From Bacillota bacterium (GTDB taxonomy: Bacteria; Bacillota; Clostridia; Acetivibrionales; JANLFN01), in the NCBI GenBank assembly GCA_023397675.1, contig JAEWTV010000065.1:248001-312000 (forward strand): a stretch of 64,000 bases of DNA, given 5' to 3'. This document shows positions 16,317 to 24,329 of this stretch, in pieces (position 1 is the first letter of the stretch; the number at the start of each line of letters is the position of its first letter). The notes beneath the pieces are model-generated. The model was not told the DNA's origin. It saw only the letters and a program-made list of their open reading frames with translations, and ran no database searches. The translations under genes were made by a program, and so were the position numbers.

Positions 16317-18122
16317 TTACATGGCATTTAAGTTTGAGTTACATATTGGAAGCTTTACCGTTATTTCTGTGCCTTTTCCGAGTGTGCTGCTTACAAGTAT
16401 TGTCCCCCCGTGTGCTTCTACAATTTCCTTGGCAATAGAAAGTCCGAGCCCTGTTCCGCCCATTTCCCTGGAACGTGCCTTATCAACCCGGTAAAACCTT
16501 TCAAATATTCTGTCTACATCAGCCTGCGGTATACCTATTCCAGTATCGGCTACCTTAACATAAACATCATTATACAGTTTACTTGTGTAAACACTTATTT
16601 TACCGCCGGAAGGAGTATATTTTATGGCATTACTCAGAATATTAAGCACCACCTGCTCTATTCTGTCATGATCCCCCTGTATTACAGGAATATCACCTAT
16701 AACATAGTTTTCAATAACAAGACCCTTATTCCTTGCTTCCATGCACATTTTCTCAACAGATTCCGCCACCAGCTCTGAAAGCAGCAGATCCTTCATATTC
16801 CACTGAACCTGCCTGTTTTCAATTTTCGTAAGTTGCAGCAAATCCTTTACAAGCCTTGTCATACGATCTGCTTCGGAATTTATAACTCCAAGAAATCTCA
16901 GCATTGTTTCAGGATCTTCTGATGCTCCGTCAAGAAGAGTTTCAGCATAGCTCTTTATAGAGGTAAGAGGAGTCCTTAACTCATGGGATACATTTGCTAC
17001 GAATTCTCTTCTCATATTCTCAAGTTTTTCCTGTTCGGTAATATCCTGAAGAACAACAATTATTCCGCCAGGCTTATCTTCTTCGCCTTTGAAAAGCACA
17101 AAGTTAACCTTGATAGTGCGGTCACCGATTGTAATAATCTTTTCATCATTAACTACAGTTTCCATATAAAGTATTTCTTCAAGCGTTATTGAAAGGTCAT
17201 GCAGCCTGGAGAAGGCATTAAAATCACACTTGGCCTCATTTTCACTGAGAATGGACTCTGCAACCGGGTTAATGTGGATCATTTCCCCGTTTATGTTGAA
17301 GGCTATTACACCATCAGTCATATTATTAAGAATCGTTTCAACCTTGTTCTTTTCATTGGATATTTCTCCAAGTGTATCTTTAAGCTCGCCGGCCATGTAG
17401 TTGAAGGTCTTGGTAAGCTTTCCTATTTCATCGTTGGACTTGACTGGTAAAGGTTGGTCAAAATTGCCCGAGGCAATATCCTGAGCCTTATGCATTATAC
17501 GTACAATAGGCACAGTAATGGTCTTTGAAAGTGCATATCCAAGTCCAAGTGAAAATAAAATAGCCAAAAGACAGGTAATAATAATTATTGAGTTAAACTC
17601 CCCAATAATTTTACCCCATTCATCGTCATAGTATCTGAAATAAAGAATATAGCCGTTTTTGACCACTGTAGCATAGTCAAAATATAAGGTGTTGGAATCA
17701 TCAGAAATCACCTGCTTGTTGGCATTGCCTTTATCCCCGCCGGCCATTACAGCATTAAGATTTTCCGATTTTAATATCTGGTATGAAAACTCATCACGGT
17801 TATCTGCATATCGGGTATCGGATGAATAAATAATCTTGTTTGAAGCCTTATCAAGGACAGTCAGCGAAAACCCATCGGATGTCCTGAATGTAATTATCGC
17901 ATTTCTACTATTATTACCTGCAAGATTGTTATAAATATCCTCCGCCGTAGGCTTGCCCTTTATTATATCCCAATTGTCCAAACCGCTTTTTATTTTATCT
18001 TCAAAAACTTTATAATACGAAGACTGGACCCTTCCGTTCAAGGTAACTCCTACAAAAAACATCAGGGCCACAATTATCAGAATAAGTATAAGTACAAGTC
18101 TCCACTGCAGGCTTTTAAACAT
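16317..18122 (-). CDS. walK: Sensor histidine kinase WalK (YycG)
   Basis: A 601-residue membrane kinase of the essential wall-homeostasis system. The order is: membrane helix at about 9-30, an extracytoplasmic sensor of about 150 residues, a second helix at about 180-202, a HAMP domain (VPIVRIMHKAQDIASGNF), a PAS domain (NMTDGVIAFNINGEMIHINP), a HisKA domain with phosphoacceptor H380 in NVSHELRTPL, and the ATPase domain with N (NILSNAIKYTP), G1 (DTGIGIP) and G2 (GGTGLGLS) boxes. It signals to WalR, encoded just upstream, to control autolysin and wall genes. Confidence 0.95.
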   Translation of the reverse strand: MFKSLQWRLVLILILIIVALMFFVGVTLNGRVQSSYYKVFEDKIKSGLDNWDIIKGKPTAEDIYNNLAGNNSRNAIITFRTSDGFSLTVLDKASNKIIYSSDTRYADNRDEFSYQILKSENLNAVMAGGDKGNANKQVISDDSNTLYFDYATVVKNGYILYFRYYDDEWGKIIGEFNSIIIITCLLAILFSLGLGYALSKTITVPIVRIMHKAQDIASGNFDQPLPVKSNDEIGKLTKTFNYMAGELKDTLGEISNEKNKVETILNNMTDGVIAFNINGEMIHINPVAESILSENEAKCDFNAFSRLHDLSITLEEILYMETVVNDEKIITIGDRTIKVNFVLFKGEEDKPGGIIVVLQDITEQEKLENMRREFVANVSHELRTPLTSIKSYAETLLDGASEDPETMLRFLGVINSEADRMTRLVKDLLQLTKIENRQVQWNMKDLLLSELVAESVEKMCMEARNKGLVIENYVIGDIPVIQGDHDRIEQVVLNILSNAIKYTPSGGKISVYTSKLYNDVYVKVADTGIGIPQADVDRIFERFYRVDKARSREMGGTGLGLSIAKEIVEAHGGTILVSSTLGKGTEITVKLPICNSNLNAM

Positions 18123-18163
18123 AACAACCTCACGAAAGGTAAAATTAAGTCTTTTGTAAATGA

Positions 18164-18856
18164 TCAGCTTACTTTATTAAAATAATATCCAACGCCTCTT
18201 TTTGTCATTATATATTGAGGATTAGCGGGATCATTCTCAAGCTTTTCTCTTACACGCCTTACCGTTACATCCACTGTTCGCACATCCCCGTAATATTCAT
18301 AACCCCAAACCTTTTCAAGCAATGATTCCCTTGAAAATATCTGGTTCTGCTGAATTGCCAGGAATTTTACAAGCTCAAATTCACGAAGTGTAAGTTCAAT
18401 GATTTCACCGCTTCTTGTTACCTCATATCTATCAACATCTATGAGAAGAGGTCCAAACCTCAAGGTATTGCCTGAACTCTTTGCGTTATCGTCCACTGTC
18501 CTTCTTAAATTCGCCTTTATCCTTGCAATAAGCTCTCTCGGACTGAAAGGTTTGGTAATATAATCATCTGCACCCAGCTCCAGGCCCAAAACCTTGTCAA
18601 CCTCTTCTTCCTTGGCTGTCAGCATCAGTATTGGAGTTGATAGAGTCTGCCTGAGCTTCTTGCATACAGTAAATCCATCCTGCTTGGGCAACATGATATC
18701 AAGAAGAATAAGGTCGGGCTTTTGGCTTAAAGCCATTTCCACAGCTTGTTCTCCATCATAGGCTTCAATAGTCTCAAAACCTTCTTTTTTGAGGTTAAAC
18801 TTTATTATATCTACTATATTTTTTTCATCATCAACAATAAGTATCTTTTTACCCAC
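18164..18856 (-). CDS. walR: Response regulator WalR (YycF)
   Basis: An OmpR-family response regulator of 230 residues. The receiver domain has the acidic pair D9/D10, phosphoacceptor D53 (LLDIMLPKQDG), T80 and K102. The winged-helix DNA-binding domain runs from LTLREFELVKFLA to VRRVREKLENDP. I choose the GTG at 18856, eight bases after AAGGGG, giving the family start VGKKILIVDDE; a GTG at 18865 would overlap the ribosome site. It is the first gene of the leftward wal operon. Confidence 0.95.
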   Translation of the reverse strand: MGKKILIVDDEKNIVDIIKFNLKKEGFETIEAYDGEQAVEMALSQKPDLILLDIMLPKQDGFTVCKKLRQTLSTPILMLTAKEEEVDKVLGLELGADDYITKPFSPRELIARIKANLRRTVDDNAKSSGNTLRFGPLLIDVDRYEVTRSGEIIELTLREFELVKFLAIQQNQIFSRESLLEKVWGYEYYGDVRTVDVTVRRVREKLENDPANPQYIMTKRGVGYYFNKVS

Positions 18857-19185
18857 TAAATACACCCCTTATAAAATAAGATAAAGAACTATATAAGTAA
18901 GAGGACCACATTCATTAGACACGAAATGTAACAGTTTAGTTCCAAAAAAATAAAATTTATATTAAAAATATATTACAACACAATTATAACATTTATTTTG
19001 CATATTAAAATATATATTTTACTACAGTTAACCCAATATATTACAATATGTATTTTTATGTAAAATAACGAAACACTTTCGATATTTATAAAATATTATA
19101 AAAAAATATATACTTTTTTACCATTTTATGTTATTATATCAATAAACTACTTATGAAAAACCAGCCACTTGAGGGGGTCTGTCAT
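18857..19185. other. Divergent intergenic region between walR and the Spo0E-like gene
   Basis: Extremely AT-rich, with no gene seen. It must hold the walR promoter (minus) and the promoter of the Spo0E-like gene (plus). Several TATAAT-like strings are present, but I could not choose a pair with good -35 elements. Confidence 0.35.
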
Positions 19186-19392
19186 ATGTCAAATGATTTG
19201 ATGTACACCCTTATCGCAAAAATGTATGTAAAACTTAATTGCCTTGTTGAAAAGAACAATCAAGACCTGCTTTCTTCCGAGGTATTAAGTTACAGTCAAA
19301 GGCTTGACAAAGTGTTGGTAGTATTTACACGAAAGATGAATCATCAAAAAACATACAAAAGCGATCAGAGTGAAATTACAAAGGTGTCCTGA
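19186..19392 (+). CDS. Spo0E-like aspartyl-phosphate phosphatase
   Basis: A 68-residue protein made of two helices, with the Spo0E signature in the second helix (SYSQRLDKVLVVF, the S-x-x-x-D pattern). Family members remove phosphate from Spo0A-P and so delay sporulation. The ATG at 19186 is eight bases after GAGGGGG; an earlier ATG at 19153 has no ribosome site. It stands alone on the plus strand between two leftward operons. Its presence suggests that the organism sporulates. Confidence 0.8.
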   Translation: MSNDLMYTLIAKMYVKLNCLVEKNNQDLLSSEVLSYSQRLDKVLVVFTRKMNHQKTYKSDQSEITKVS

Positions 19393-19545
19393 AATTAATT
19401 GAATCGAAACTAAATCAATTTTTTAGAACAATATAAAAGTTCTTTATTAAGGTTTGCAATCAAGGATTATTTCCTGAAGCAAGGAAATGGGACATAAACC
19501 TCAATTTATTTTGTAATGTTCCAAAAAGCTCTTTCATAAATATAA

Positions 19546-19576
19546 ATGCCCGGTCTTAAGCCGGGCATAATTTTTT
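19546..19576 (+). terminator. Terminator after the Spo0E-like gene
   Basis: An 8-bp stem, ATGCCCGG with CCGGGCAT, closes a 7-base loop and is followed by AATTTTTT on the plus strand. The epimerase gene converges from the other side and may share it, though the minus side has only a broken T run. Confidence 0.85.
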
Positions 19577-19585
19577 AGTCGGTGT

Positions 19586-20527
19586 TTATTGCTTCTTCCT
19601 CATCCATTCAAGCAGTCTTGATAATCCTTCTTCAAGCCCAACTTCCACCTTAAAGTCCAATATTTCCCGTGCTTTTGTAATATCTGAGACGGAATGCTTT
19701 ACATCCCCCACTCTTTCCTCCGCATGTTCGGGCATTATACTTGTTCCAGCCAGTTTATTTAGTATACCTATAAGGTCATTAAGTGTAATTCTCTCACTGC
19801 AGCCTATATTTATTACCTCGGAATTACCCGGCCATTTGCAGGTACATGCAGCCAGGTTTGCGTTGACAACATTATCAATATAAATAAAATCTCTGCTTGT
19901 GAGGCCATCACCGAAAATAACTGGTGTTTTACCCTGCAAAAGGATATTGGCAAATATTGATATAACTCCTGCATAATATGAATGTGGGTCCTGTTTTGGC
20001 CCAAATACATTAAAATACCTTAGCGACAGTACCTCAAGTCCATAAATGCTGTAAAATGCTTTTCCATAGTATTCCTGTGTCAGCTTTGCCACAGCATATG
20101 GAGATAGCGGCTCGGGGAACATATCTTCCCTTTTAGGAAGCTCGGGATTGTTTCCATAAGCAGCAGCTGAAGCTGCCTGCACAATCCTTTTTACAGACTT
20201 ACTGTCAACTGCTGCTTTAAAAAGGTTAACCGTGGTTGTAACAATACTGTTGTTAACGCCTACAGGGTCTTCAACTGATTTGGGGACAGAAGGGATGGCA
20301 GCATGATGAAGTATATAATCTACACCTTTTACACCCTCACATGCAACTTCAAAGTCTGACAGATCACCTTTTATGAATTCAATCTTATCCATGAATTCAG
20401 AAATATTCTCAAGCTTCCCTGTCGAGAGATTATCAACTACCCTTACTTTATGGCCCAGACCCAAAAGTCTTTCAACAAGATTAGAACCAATAAATCCTGC
20501 TCCACCAGTAACAAGGTACTTTGACAT
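19586..20527 (-). CDS. NAD-dependent sugar-nucleotide epimerase
   Basis: An extended short-chain dehydrogenase of 313 residues. It has the NAD motif GGAGFIGSN at the N-terminus, the catalytic YxxxK in SPYAVAKLTQ, and QAASAAAYGNNPELPKRED typical of UDP-GlcNAc/UDP-glucose 4-epimerase relatives (WbpP/GalE-like). It probably interconverts UDP-sugars for surface glycans. The ATG at 20527 is chosen because GGAGGG lies 5 bases upstream; an earlier ATG at 20539 would include that site. It lies 20 bases past the VanZ gene and may be co-transcribed with it. Confidence 0.88.
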   Translation of the reverse strand: MSKYLVTGGAGFIGSNLVERLLGLGHKVRVVDNLSTGKLENISEFMDKIEFIKGDLSDFEVACEGVKGVDYILHHAAIPSVPKSVEDPVGVNNSIVTTTVNLFKAAVDSKSVKRIVQAASAAAYGNNPELPKREDMFPEPLSPYAVAKLTQEYYGKAFYSIYGLEVLSLRYFNVFGPKQDPHSYYAGVISIFANILLQGKTPVIFGDGLTSRDFIYIDNVVNANLAACTCKWPGNSEVINIGCSERITLNDLIGILNKLAGTSIMPEHAEERVGDVKHSVSDITKAREILDFKVEVGLEEGLSRLLEWMRKKQ

Positions 20528-20547
20528 ATAACCCTCCATATACTATA

Positions 20548-21024
20548 TTAATGAGCCGTTTTCTTTCTTCGTTTTATCAAATAGACAATCATTATTGCAG
20601 CGAATGCAAATATACTATCAAGCACTACATCGCTTACTCTTGCCGCACGACCTTCTACAAACAGCTGATGGAATTCATCTGACGCGGCGTAAAAGACGCA
20701 AAGCACCAATGCAATAATATGAAAGTTTTTTATAAAAATCCGTGTAAAAAGACTTACCGTTAGAAATCCAAGTATTGCGAACTCTATAGCGTGACCACTC
20801 TTGCGTATGTAATGGTCACCATTAAGTATAACATCTTTCATGAAGGAAGGGGAATTTCCCTTAAATATCCAGTTAAAGAAATCCAAAAGATGCTGCGCAA
20901 TACTACTGCTTATTTGTGTTGAATCCTTCCCAGGTTGTGCTGAAAAATAGAATATTACTATCATCCAGACTGCAACTGCTGCAATAAGTATATATGAGTG
21001 TCTATCGAGTTTAATTATTTTCAA
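20548..21024 (-). CDS. VanZ-family membrane protein
   Basis: A 158-residue protein with four membrane helices and the VanZ hallmarks FYFSAQPGKDS at the start, RKSGHAIEFAILGFL in the middle, and YAASDEFHQLFVEGRAARVSDVVLDS. VanZ proteins are linked to low-level teicoplanin resistance in one case, but most are uncharacterised. It sits between the TolC-like gene and the epimerase in one leftward group. Confidence 0.92.
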   Translation of the reverse strand: MKIIKLDRHSYILIAAVAVWMIVIFYFSAQPGKDSTQISSSIAQHLLDFFNWIFKGNSPSFMKDVILNGDHYIRKSGHAIEFAILGFLTVSLFTRIFIKNFHIIALVLCVFYAASDEFHQLFVEGRAARVSDVVLDSIFAFAAIMIVYLIKRRKKTAH

Positions 21025-21046
21025 TTAGTATCCGCCTTAATGCCGA

Positions 21047-22147
21047 TTATTTTAATGATGTTTCATAGCCTCGAAGCAGCCATTGATAAGCTGTATACGC
21101 CTGGAGGAGTTCCTTTTGCGCAGTCCTTACCTTTAATACCTGGCTTTTGAAAGCAAAGCCCTGCTTTTGCAGGTCAAGCTTTGATAGAAGACCCATGTCA
21201 TATTTCAGCTGTGCTGCGTTAAGCTTTTTTTCCTCTCTTCCAAGCTTTGCAGTCTCATTGTCCAAGGTCTTCTTGCTATTAAATACAGCCTTATATTTTT
21301 GATCAAAAGCAAATTTATACTTTCTTGTCTGATTATCTATCCTATATGAATCCGATGATCCAAGCATTCTTATGTCAAAATTTTGTACACGTCCGGTTTC
21401 CATATCGGTATTATAATTCATTTTTGCCAAAGTGCTGTCATCCACCGCCGACAATTCTCCGATAGTTATCGGACAATTGAAGCTCTGTCCAAGCATAAGG
21501 TTAATCTGGCTTTTGATACCTTCAATATTTTCATTCAGAGCCTTTAATGCTTCTTCTGTTTCCTGTGCCTGTATACTTAAGTCCTCAAAAGCCGATTCAC
21601 TTATCATTCCCAAATCCTTTTGAAGCTTGGCTACATTCAGCTGTGCATTTACCTGTTCAGCCTTAATATTCAACTCCTCTTTCTGCAGCTGGAGCGATGA
21701 ATATAAAAGAAACAGCTGTTGAGTTCCGCTTATTATTGCATAGTTGGCTTCACTAATTCTGAGATAGCTTGACCATGAATTGTCTAATTGCCCCTGAAGA
21801 CTCCCGATTTGTCCATGGAGCTCACCTGAATATATATTATACAAAGCTATCATTTTTGTGTATATGTCATCCTCGATATTGGAACCGGTTCCGAGCATAG
21901 CCTGCATATCTGTAATTGCCGCATCTATTGCGGTTTTCGTACTTTTAAGGCTTGTTATGGAAGTGTTTACTGAAGAAGTATCTGTATTGGAACTGTTATT
22001 TGCTCTTATGTCCTGATTGTATGATATTACTAAGCTTTCAATATCATTAAACTGTAGGGAAGTCACATTCTGAGTGTCGGCAAATGCCGGTATAAACTGC
22101 GTCAAAGATAGTAATGCTATAAGCACAGCGCATAATAATTTCTTCAT
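21047..22147 (-). CDS. Exported TolC-like coiled-coil protein
   Basis: A 366-residue protein with a signal peptide (KKLLCAVLIALLSLTQFIPAFA). The mature part is long alpha-helical coiled coil arranged as two similar halves, with heptads such as EQVNAQLNVAKLQKDLGMISESAFEDL and NAAQLKYDMGLLSKLDLQKQGF. The pair of KDLGMIS / YDMGLLS turns followed by long helices is the signature of outer-membrane-efflux (TolC) repeats. A Gram-positive cell has no outer membrane, so the protein probably works as a periplasm-like or wall-associated spacer or adaptor. It has a candidate promoter upstream and VanZ downstream. Confidence 0.78.
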   Translation of the reverse strand: MKKLLCAVLIALLSLTQFIPAFADTQNVTSLQFNDIESLVISYNQDIRANNSSNTDTSSVNTSITSLKSTKTAIDAAITDMQAMLGTGSNIEDDIYTKMIALYNIYSGELHGQIGSLQGQLDNSWSSYLRISEANYAIISGTQQLFLLYSSLQLQKEELNIKAEQVNAQLNVAKLQKDLGMISESAFEDLSIQAQETEEALKALNENIEGIKSQINLMLGQSFNCPITIGELSAVDDSTLAKMNYNTDMETGRVQNFDIRMLGSSDSYRIDNQTRKYKFAFDQKYKAVFNSKKTLDNETAKLGREEKKLNAAQLKYDMGLLSKLDLQKQGFAFKSQVLKVRTAQKELLQAYTAYQWLLRGYETSLK

Positions 22148-22226
22148 ATTAATTACCCTCCTATAAATTTATGCTCTTATATACGTAAATCAAAAGAAAA
22201 TTCTTCAATTAATACTTATATTAAAC

Positions 22227-22255
22227 ATTATACCATGTACTTTATAAAAATCCAA
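22227..22255 (-). promoter_or_regulatory. Candidate promoter of the TolC-like / VanZ / epimerase group
   Basis: A perfect TATAAT on the minus strand, 17 bases after a weak -35 (TTGGAT). It lies about 80 bases before the TolC-like start. The perfect -10 is the main support. Confidence 0.4.
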
Positions 22256-22283
22256 CTACAACGTTAGTCAAAATGTCATCTCC

Positions 22284-22313
22284 TTGACACTTGTACAAAT
22301 TTAATGGTATGTT
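22284..22313 (+). promoter_or_regulatory. Candidate promoter of the acyltransferase gene
   Basis: A perfect TTGACA, an 18-base spacer and TATGTT on the plus strand, about 35 bases before the ATG at 22348. It is divergent from the TolC-like promoter. Confidence 0.5.
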
Positions 22314-22347
22314 TAATATAATTTATTTACGTAACAGAGGTATTATA

Positions 22348-23541
22348 ATGGCTGAGTCTAACCGTATACAACCGCTTGATTCCGTTCGCGGAATAGCATC
22401 AATGGTAGTTGTAATTTTCCACACACTTATATCATTTCCCATATTCTATGCAGCATTCAATTATCTTCCGTACAATAACAACGCAGCAGTAAAGCTTCTT
22501 AATGATACACCTCTTCATGTTTTGTGGGCAGGTCCTGAAGCTGTATTATTATTTTTTGTGTTAAGCGGTTTTGTTCTTTCAATACCTTATCTAAAAGATA
22601 GTTCTTTACCTTATAGCGGTTATATTATAAGAAGATTTTTCAGGATTTACATTCCCTACATAATTATAATGTTCATTTATATAATCATTGTTTCATCTTT
22701 GAGCAACTATAATCAGATAAGCAGCTTAAGTGCCCAGTTTAATGGGCGATGGAACCAGGCTGTTACAGGCAGATCAATAATTTCATATATATTTATGCTG
22801 GGTAATGACCCAAGCAATGTAAACGGTGTTATCTGGAGCCTTGTACATGAAATGCGTATATCAATTATCTTTCCATTCCTTATGCTGCTTATAAAAAGGT
22901 TCAATTTCAGGCAGATATTCATGTATACAGCTATACCAAGCATTCTAATATGTATATTCTTTAAATATATAGCCGATCATATACCTTCAGTAACAGCTTC
23001 ACAGCTTTCGCGATCCGCGGGTGACACTTTTTATTACTGCCTGTTCTTTATAATTGGTGCTTCGCTTTGCAAATACAGGAGTAACATAGCAGCTGTTGTA
23101 AACCCTTTAAAACCTATATATAAACTATTAATGCTGGTTGCAGCAATTCTAATGATTGAGTTCAGGTGGCTTGTCCCGGGAATTTACAATACAACTTCAG
23201 AAGCACTTTCTTTTATTCGCGGCGGAGTCACAGGTGACTGGGTGGCTGGAATAGGAGTTGTACTACTATTTATAGTTATTCTTAATTCCATAAAGCTGTC
23301 AAAATTCCTTTCCCGTGGGGTTTTCGTATGGATAGGAAAGATTTCATACAGTCTGTATCTTGTACATGTACTTGTAATAATGCTTTGCGCAAGATACCTT
23401 GGACAAGTTATACCTTTGAAGCTGTCTTTGCTTCTTGCTCCTTTGCTTGCTCTTCCTGTTGCACATGTTTCTTATAAATACATAGAAAAGCCTGCCATGG
23501 AAGTAGGCAGGCGGTTATCTGCAAAGTTTAAAAGGGGTTAG
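22348..23541 (+). CDS. Acyltransferase-3 family membrane acyltransferase
   Basis: A 397-residue integral membrane protein with about ten helices. The family start LDSVRGIASMVVVIFH carries the conserved Arg and His, followed by FFVLSGFVLSIPY and RRFFRIYIPY. These enzymes O-acylate extracytoplasmic sugars such as peptidoglycan, exopolysaccharide or teichoic acids. I use the ATG at 22348 preceded by AGAGG; the longer frame from 22291 would begin upstream of any ribosome site. It is alone on the plus strand. The acceptor could be the glycan made by the cluster that begins 800 bases to the right, but that is inference. Confidence 0.9.
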   Translation: MAESNRIQPLDSVRGIASMVVVIFHTLISFPIFYAAFNYLPYNNNAAVKLLNDTPLHVLWAGPEAVLLFFVLSGFVLSIPYLKDSSLPYSGYIIRRFFRIYIPYIIIMFIYIIIVSSLSNYNQISSLSAQFNGRWNQAVTGRSIISYIFMLGNDPSNVNGVIWSLVHEMRISIIFPFLMLLIKRFNFRQIFMYTAIPSILICIFFKYIADHIPSVTASQLSRSAGDTFYYCLFFIIGASLCKYRSNIAAVVNPLKPIYKLLMLVAAILMIEFRWLVPGIYNTTSEALSFIRGGVTGDWVAGIGVVLLFIVILNSIKLSKFLSRGVFVWIGKISYSLYLVHVLVIMLCARYLGQVIPLKLSLLLAPLLALPVAHVSYKYIEKPAMEVGRRLSAKFKRG

Positions 23542-23651
23542 TAGGGTGCGGATAAACCAAGTCGGTTCCACCGACTGAAATTGAATACATTCTGCATAAA
23601 TCTTTGCGCCGAGGGTTGAAACCCACAAACCTACTTATTAAAGTGCTTTGC
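23542..23651. repeat. Outlying pieces of the dispersed repeat
   Basis: An extra copy of AACCAAGTCGGTTCCACCGACT lies at 23555-23576 and a degenerate GAGGGTTGAAACCCAC at 23611-23626. Both motifs reappear in the full unit that follows at 23652, so the element looks partly duplicated here. Confidence 0.6.
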
Positions 23652-23785
23652 GCCGTGGGTTAAAACCCACGGCTGGCTCAAACCAAGTCGGTTCCACCGA
23701 CTAAATAATAAAAGCTATGGAATACCCACAGCTCTTAAATCTTTTATACTTTTTAACTGTAAACTGTACATTGTTAATTGTAAAC
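23652..23785. repeat. Dispersed repeat unit, copy A
   Basis: The unit starts with a perfect palindrome, GCCGTGGGTT-AA-AACCCACGGC (23652-23673), then a short stem AGTCGG/CCGACT, then about 90 bases ending in AACTGTAAACTGTACATTG. It matches copy B 540 bases to the right at nearly every position. It ends at the stop codon of the coiled-coil gene, so it forms that gene's 3' flank. Confidence 0.85.
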
Positions 23786-24094
23786 TTATTTCCGTCCACG
23801 CTCAATTACCTGTATCCTTATATCGTGTCGGTCTACTTTATCTGAAAGATCGTCAACCTTCTTCTCTACTGTTTCAAGCTTTTCGTATACCTGTTTATAT
23901 CCGTCAAACAAGGCTTTTGAATTGTCTTCAAGCTTGTTTTCAAGTCTTGTTAAGTGATTTTCTACCTTATCAAGTCTGCCTTCAACTTTGTCAAATCTAC
24001 CATTTACTTCCTCGAACTTACCATTTACTTCTTTCCTAAACTCAGTAAACTCACCATACATTTTTGACAGTAAATCAAAAGTTTTATCTTCCAT
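23786..24094 (-). CDS. Small coiled-coil protein of unknown function
   Basis: A 102-residue, highly charged protein that is one long coiled coil. It has repeating units such as GKFEEVNGRFDKVEGRLDK and VEKKVDDLSDKVDRHD, in which hydrophobic residues recur every 7 or 11 positions. There is no membrane segment and no catalytic motif. Similar short proteins are common in Firmicutes and have no settled role. It is flanked on both sides by copies of the same 134-base repeat, so gene plus repeat looks like a cassette inserted between the acyltransferase and the FAD oxidoreductase. Confidence 0.75.
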   Translation of the reverse strand: MEDKTFDLLSKMYGEFTEFRKEVNGKFEEVNGRFDKVEGRLDKVENHLTRLENKLEDNSKALFDGYKQVYEKLETVEKKVDDLSDKVDRHDIRIQVIERGRK

Positions 24095-24192
24095 ACATTA
24101 TCCCCTTAACTGCTTGGTAGATAAATTATATCACCAATGTGAAGCTAATTCAATAAATTAATTGTTATTTTTTGTCATTTGTTTATTATACC

Positions 24193-24325
24193 GCCGTGGG
24201 TTAAAACCCATGGCTGCCAAAACCAAGTCGGTTCCACCGACTAAATAATAAAAGCTATGGAATACCCACAGCTCCTAAATCCTTTATATTTTTTAACTGT
24301 AAACTGTACATTGTTAATTGTACAC
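24193..24325. repeat. Dispersed repeat unit, copy B
   Basis: It has the same order of parts as copy A. The palindrome carries one change (GTGGGTTAAAACCCAT), there is a one-base length difference after it, and then near-identity follows through AACTGTAAACTGTACATTG. It ends 4 bases before the stop codon of the FAD oxidoreductase gene. Confidence 0.85.
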
Positions 24326-24329
24326 TAAT

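Noticed and set aside
23555..24240. Repeated palindromes that might be a CRISPR array
   Set aside because: Spacing is irregular, the units differ, spacers are not of uniform length and no cas gene is present. They fit a dispersed repeat instead.
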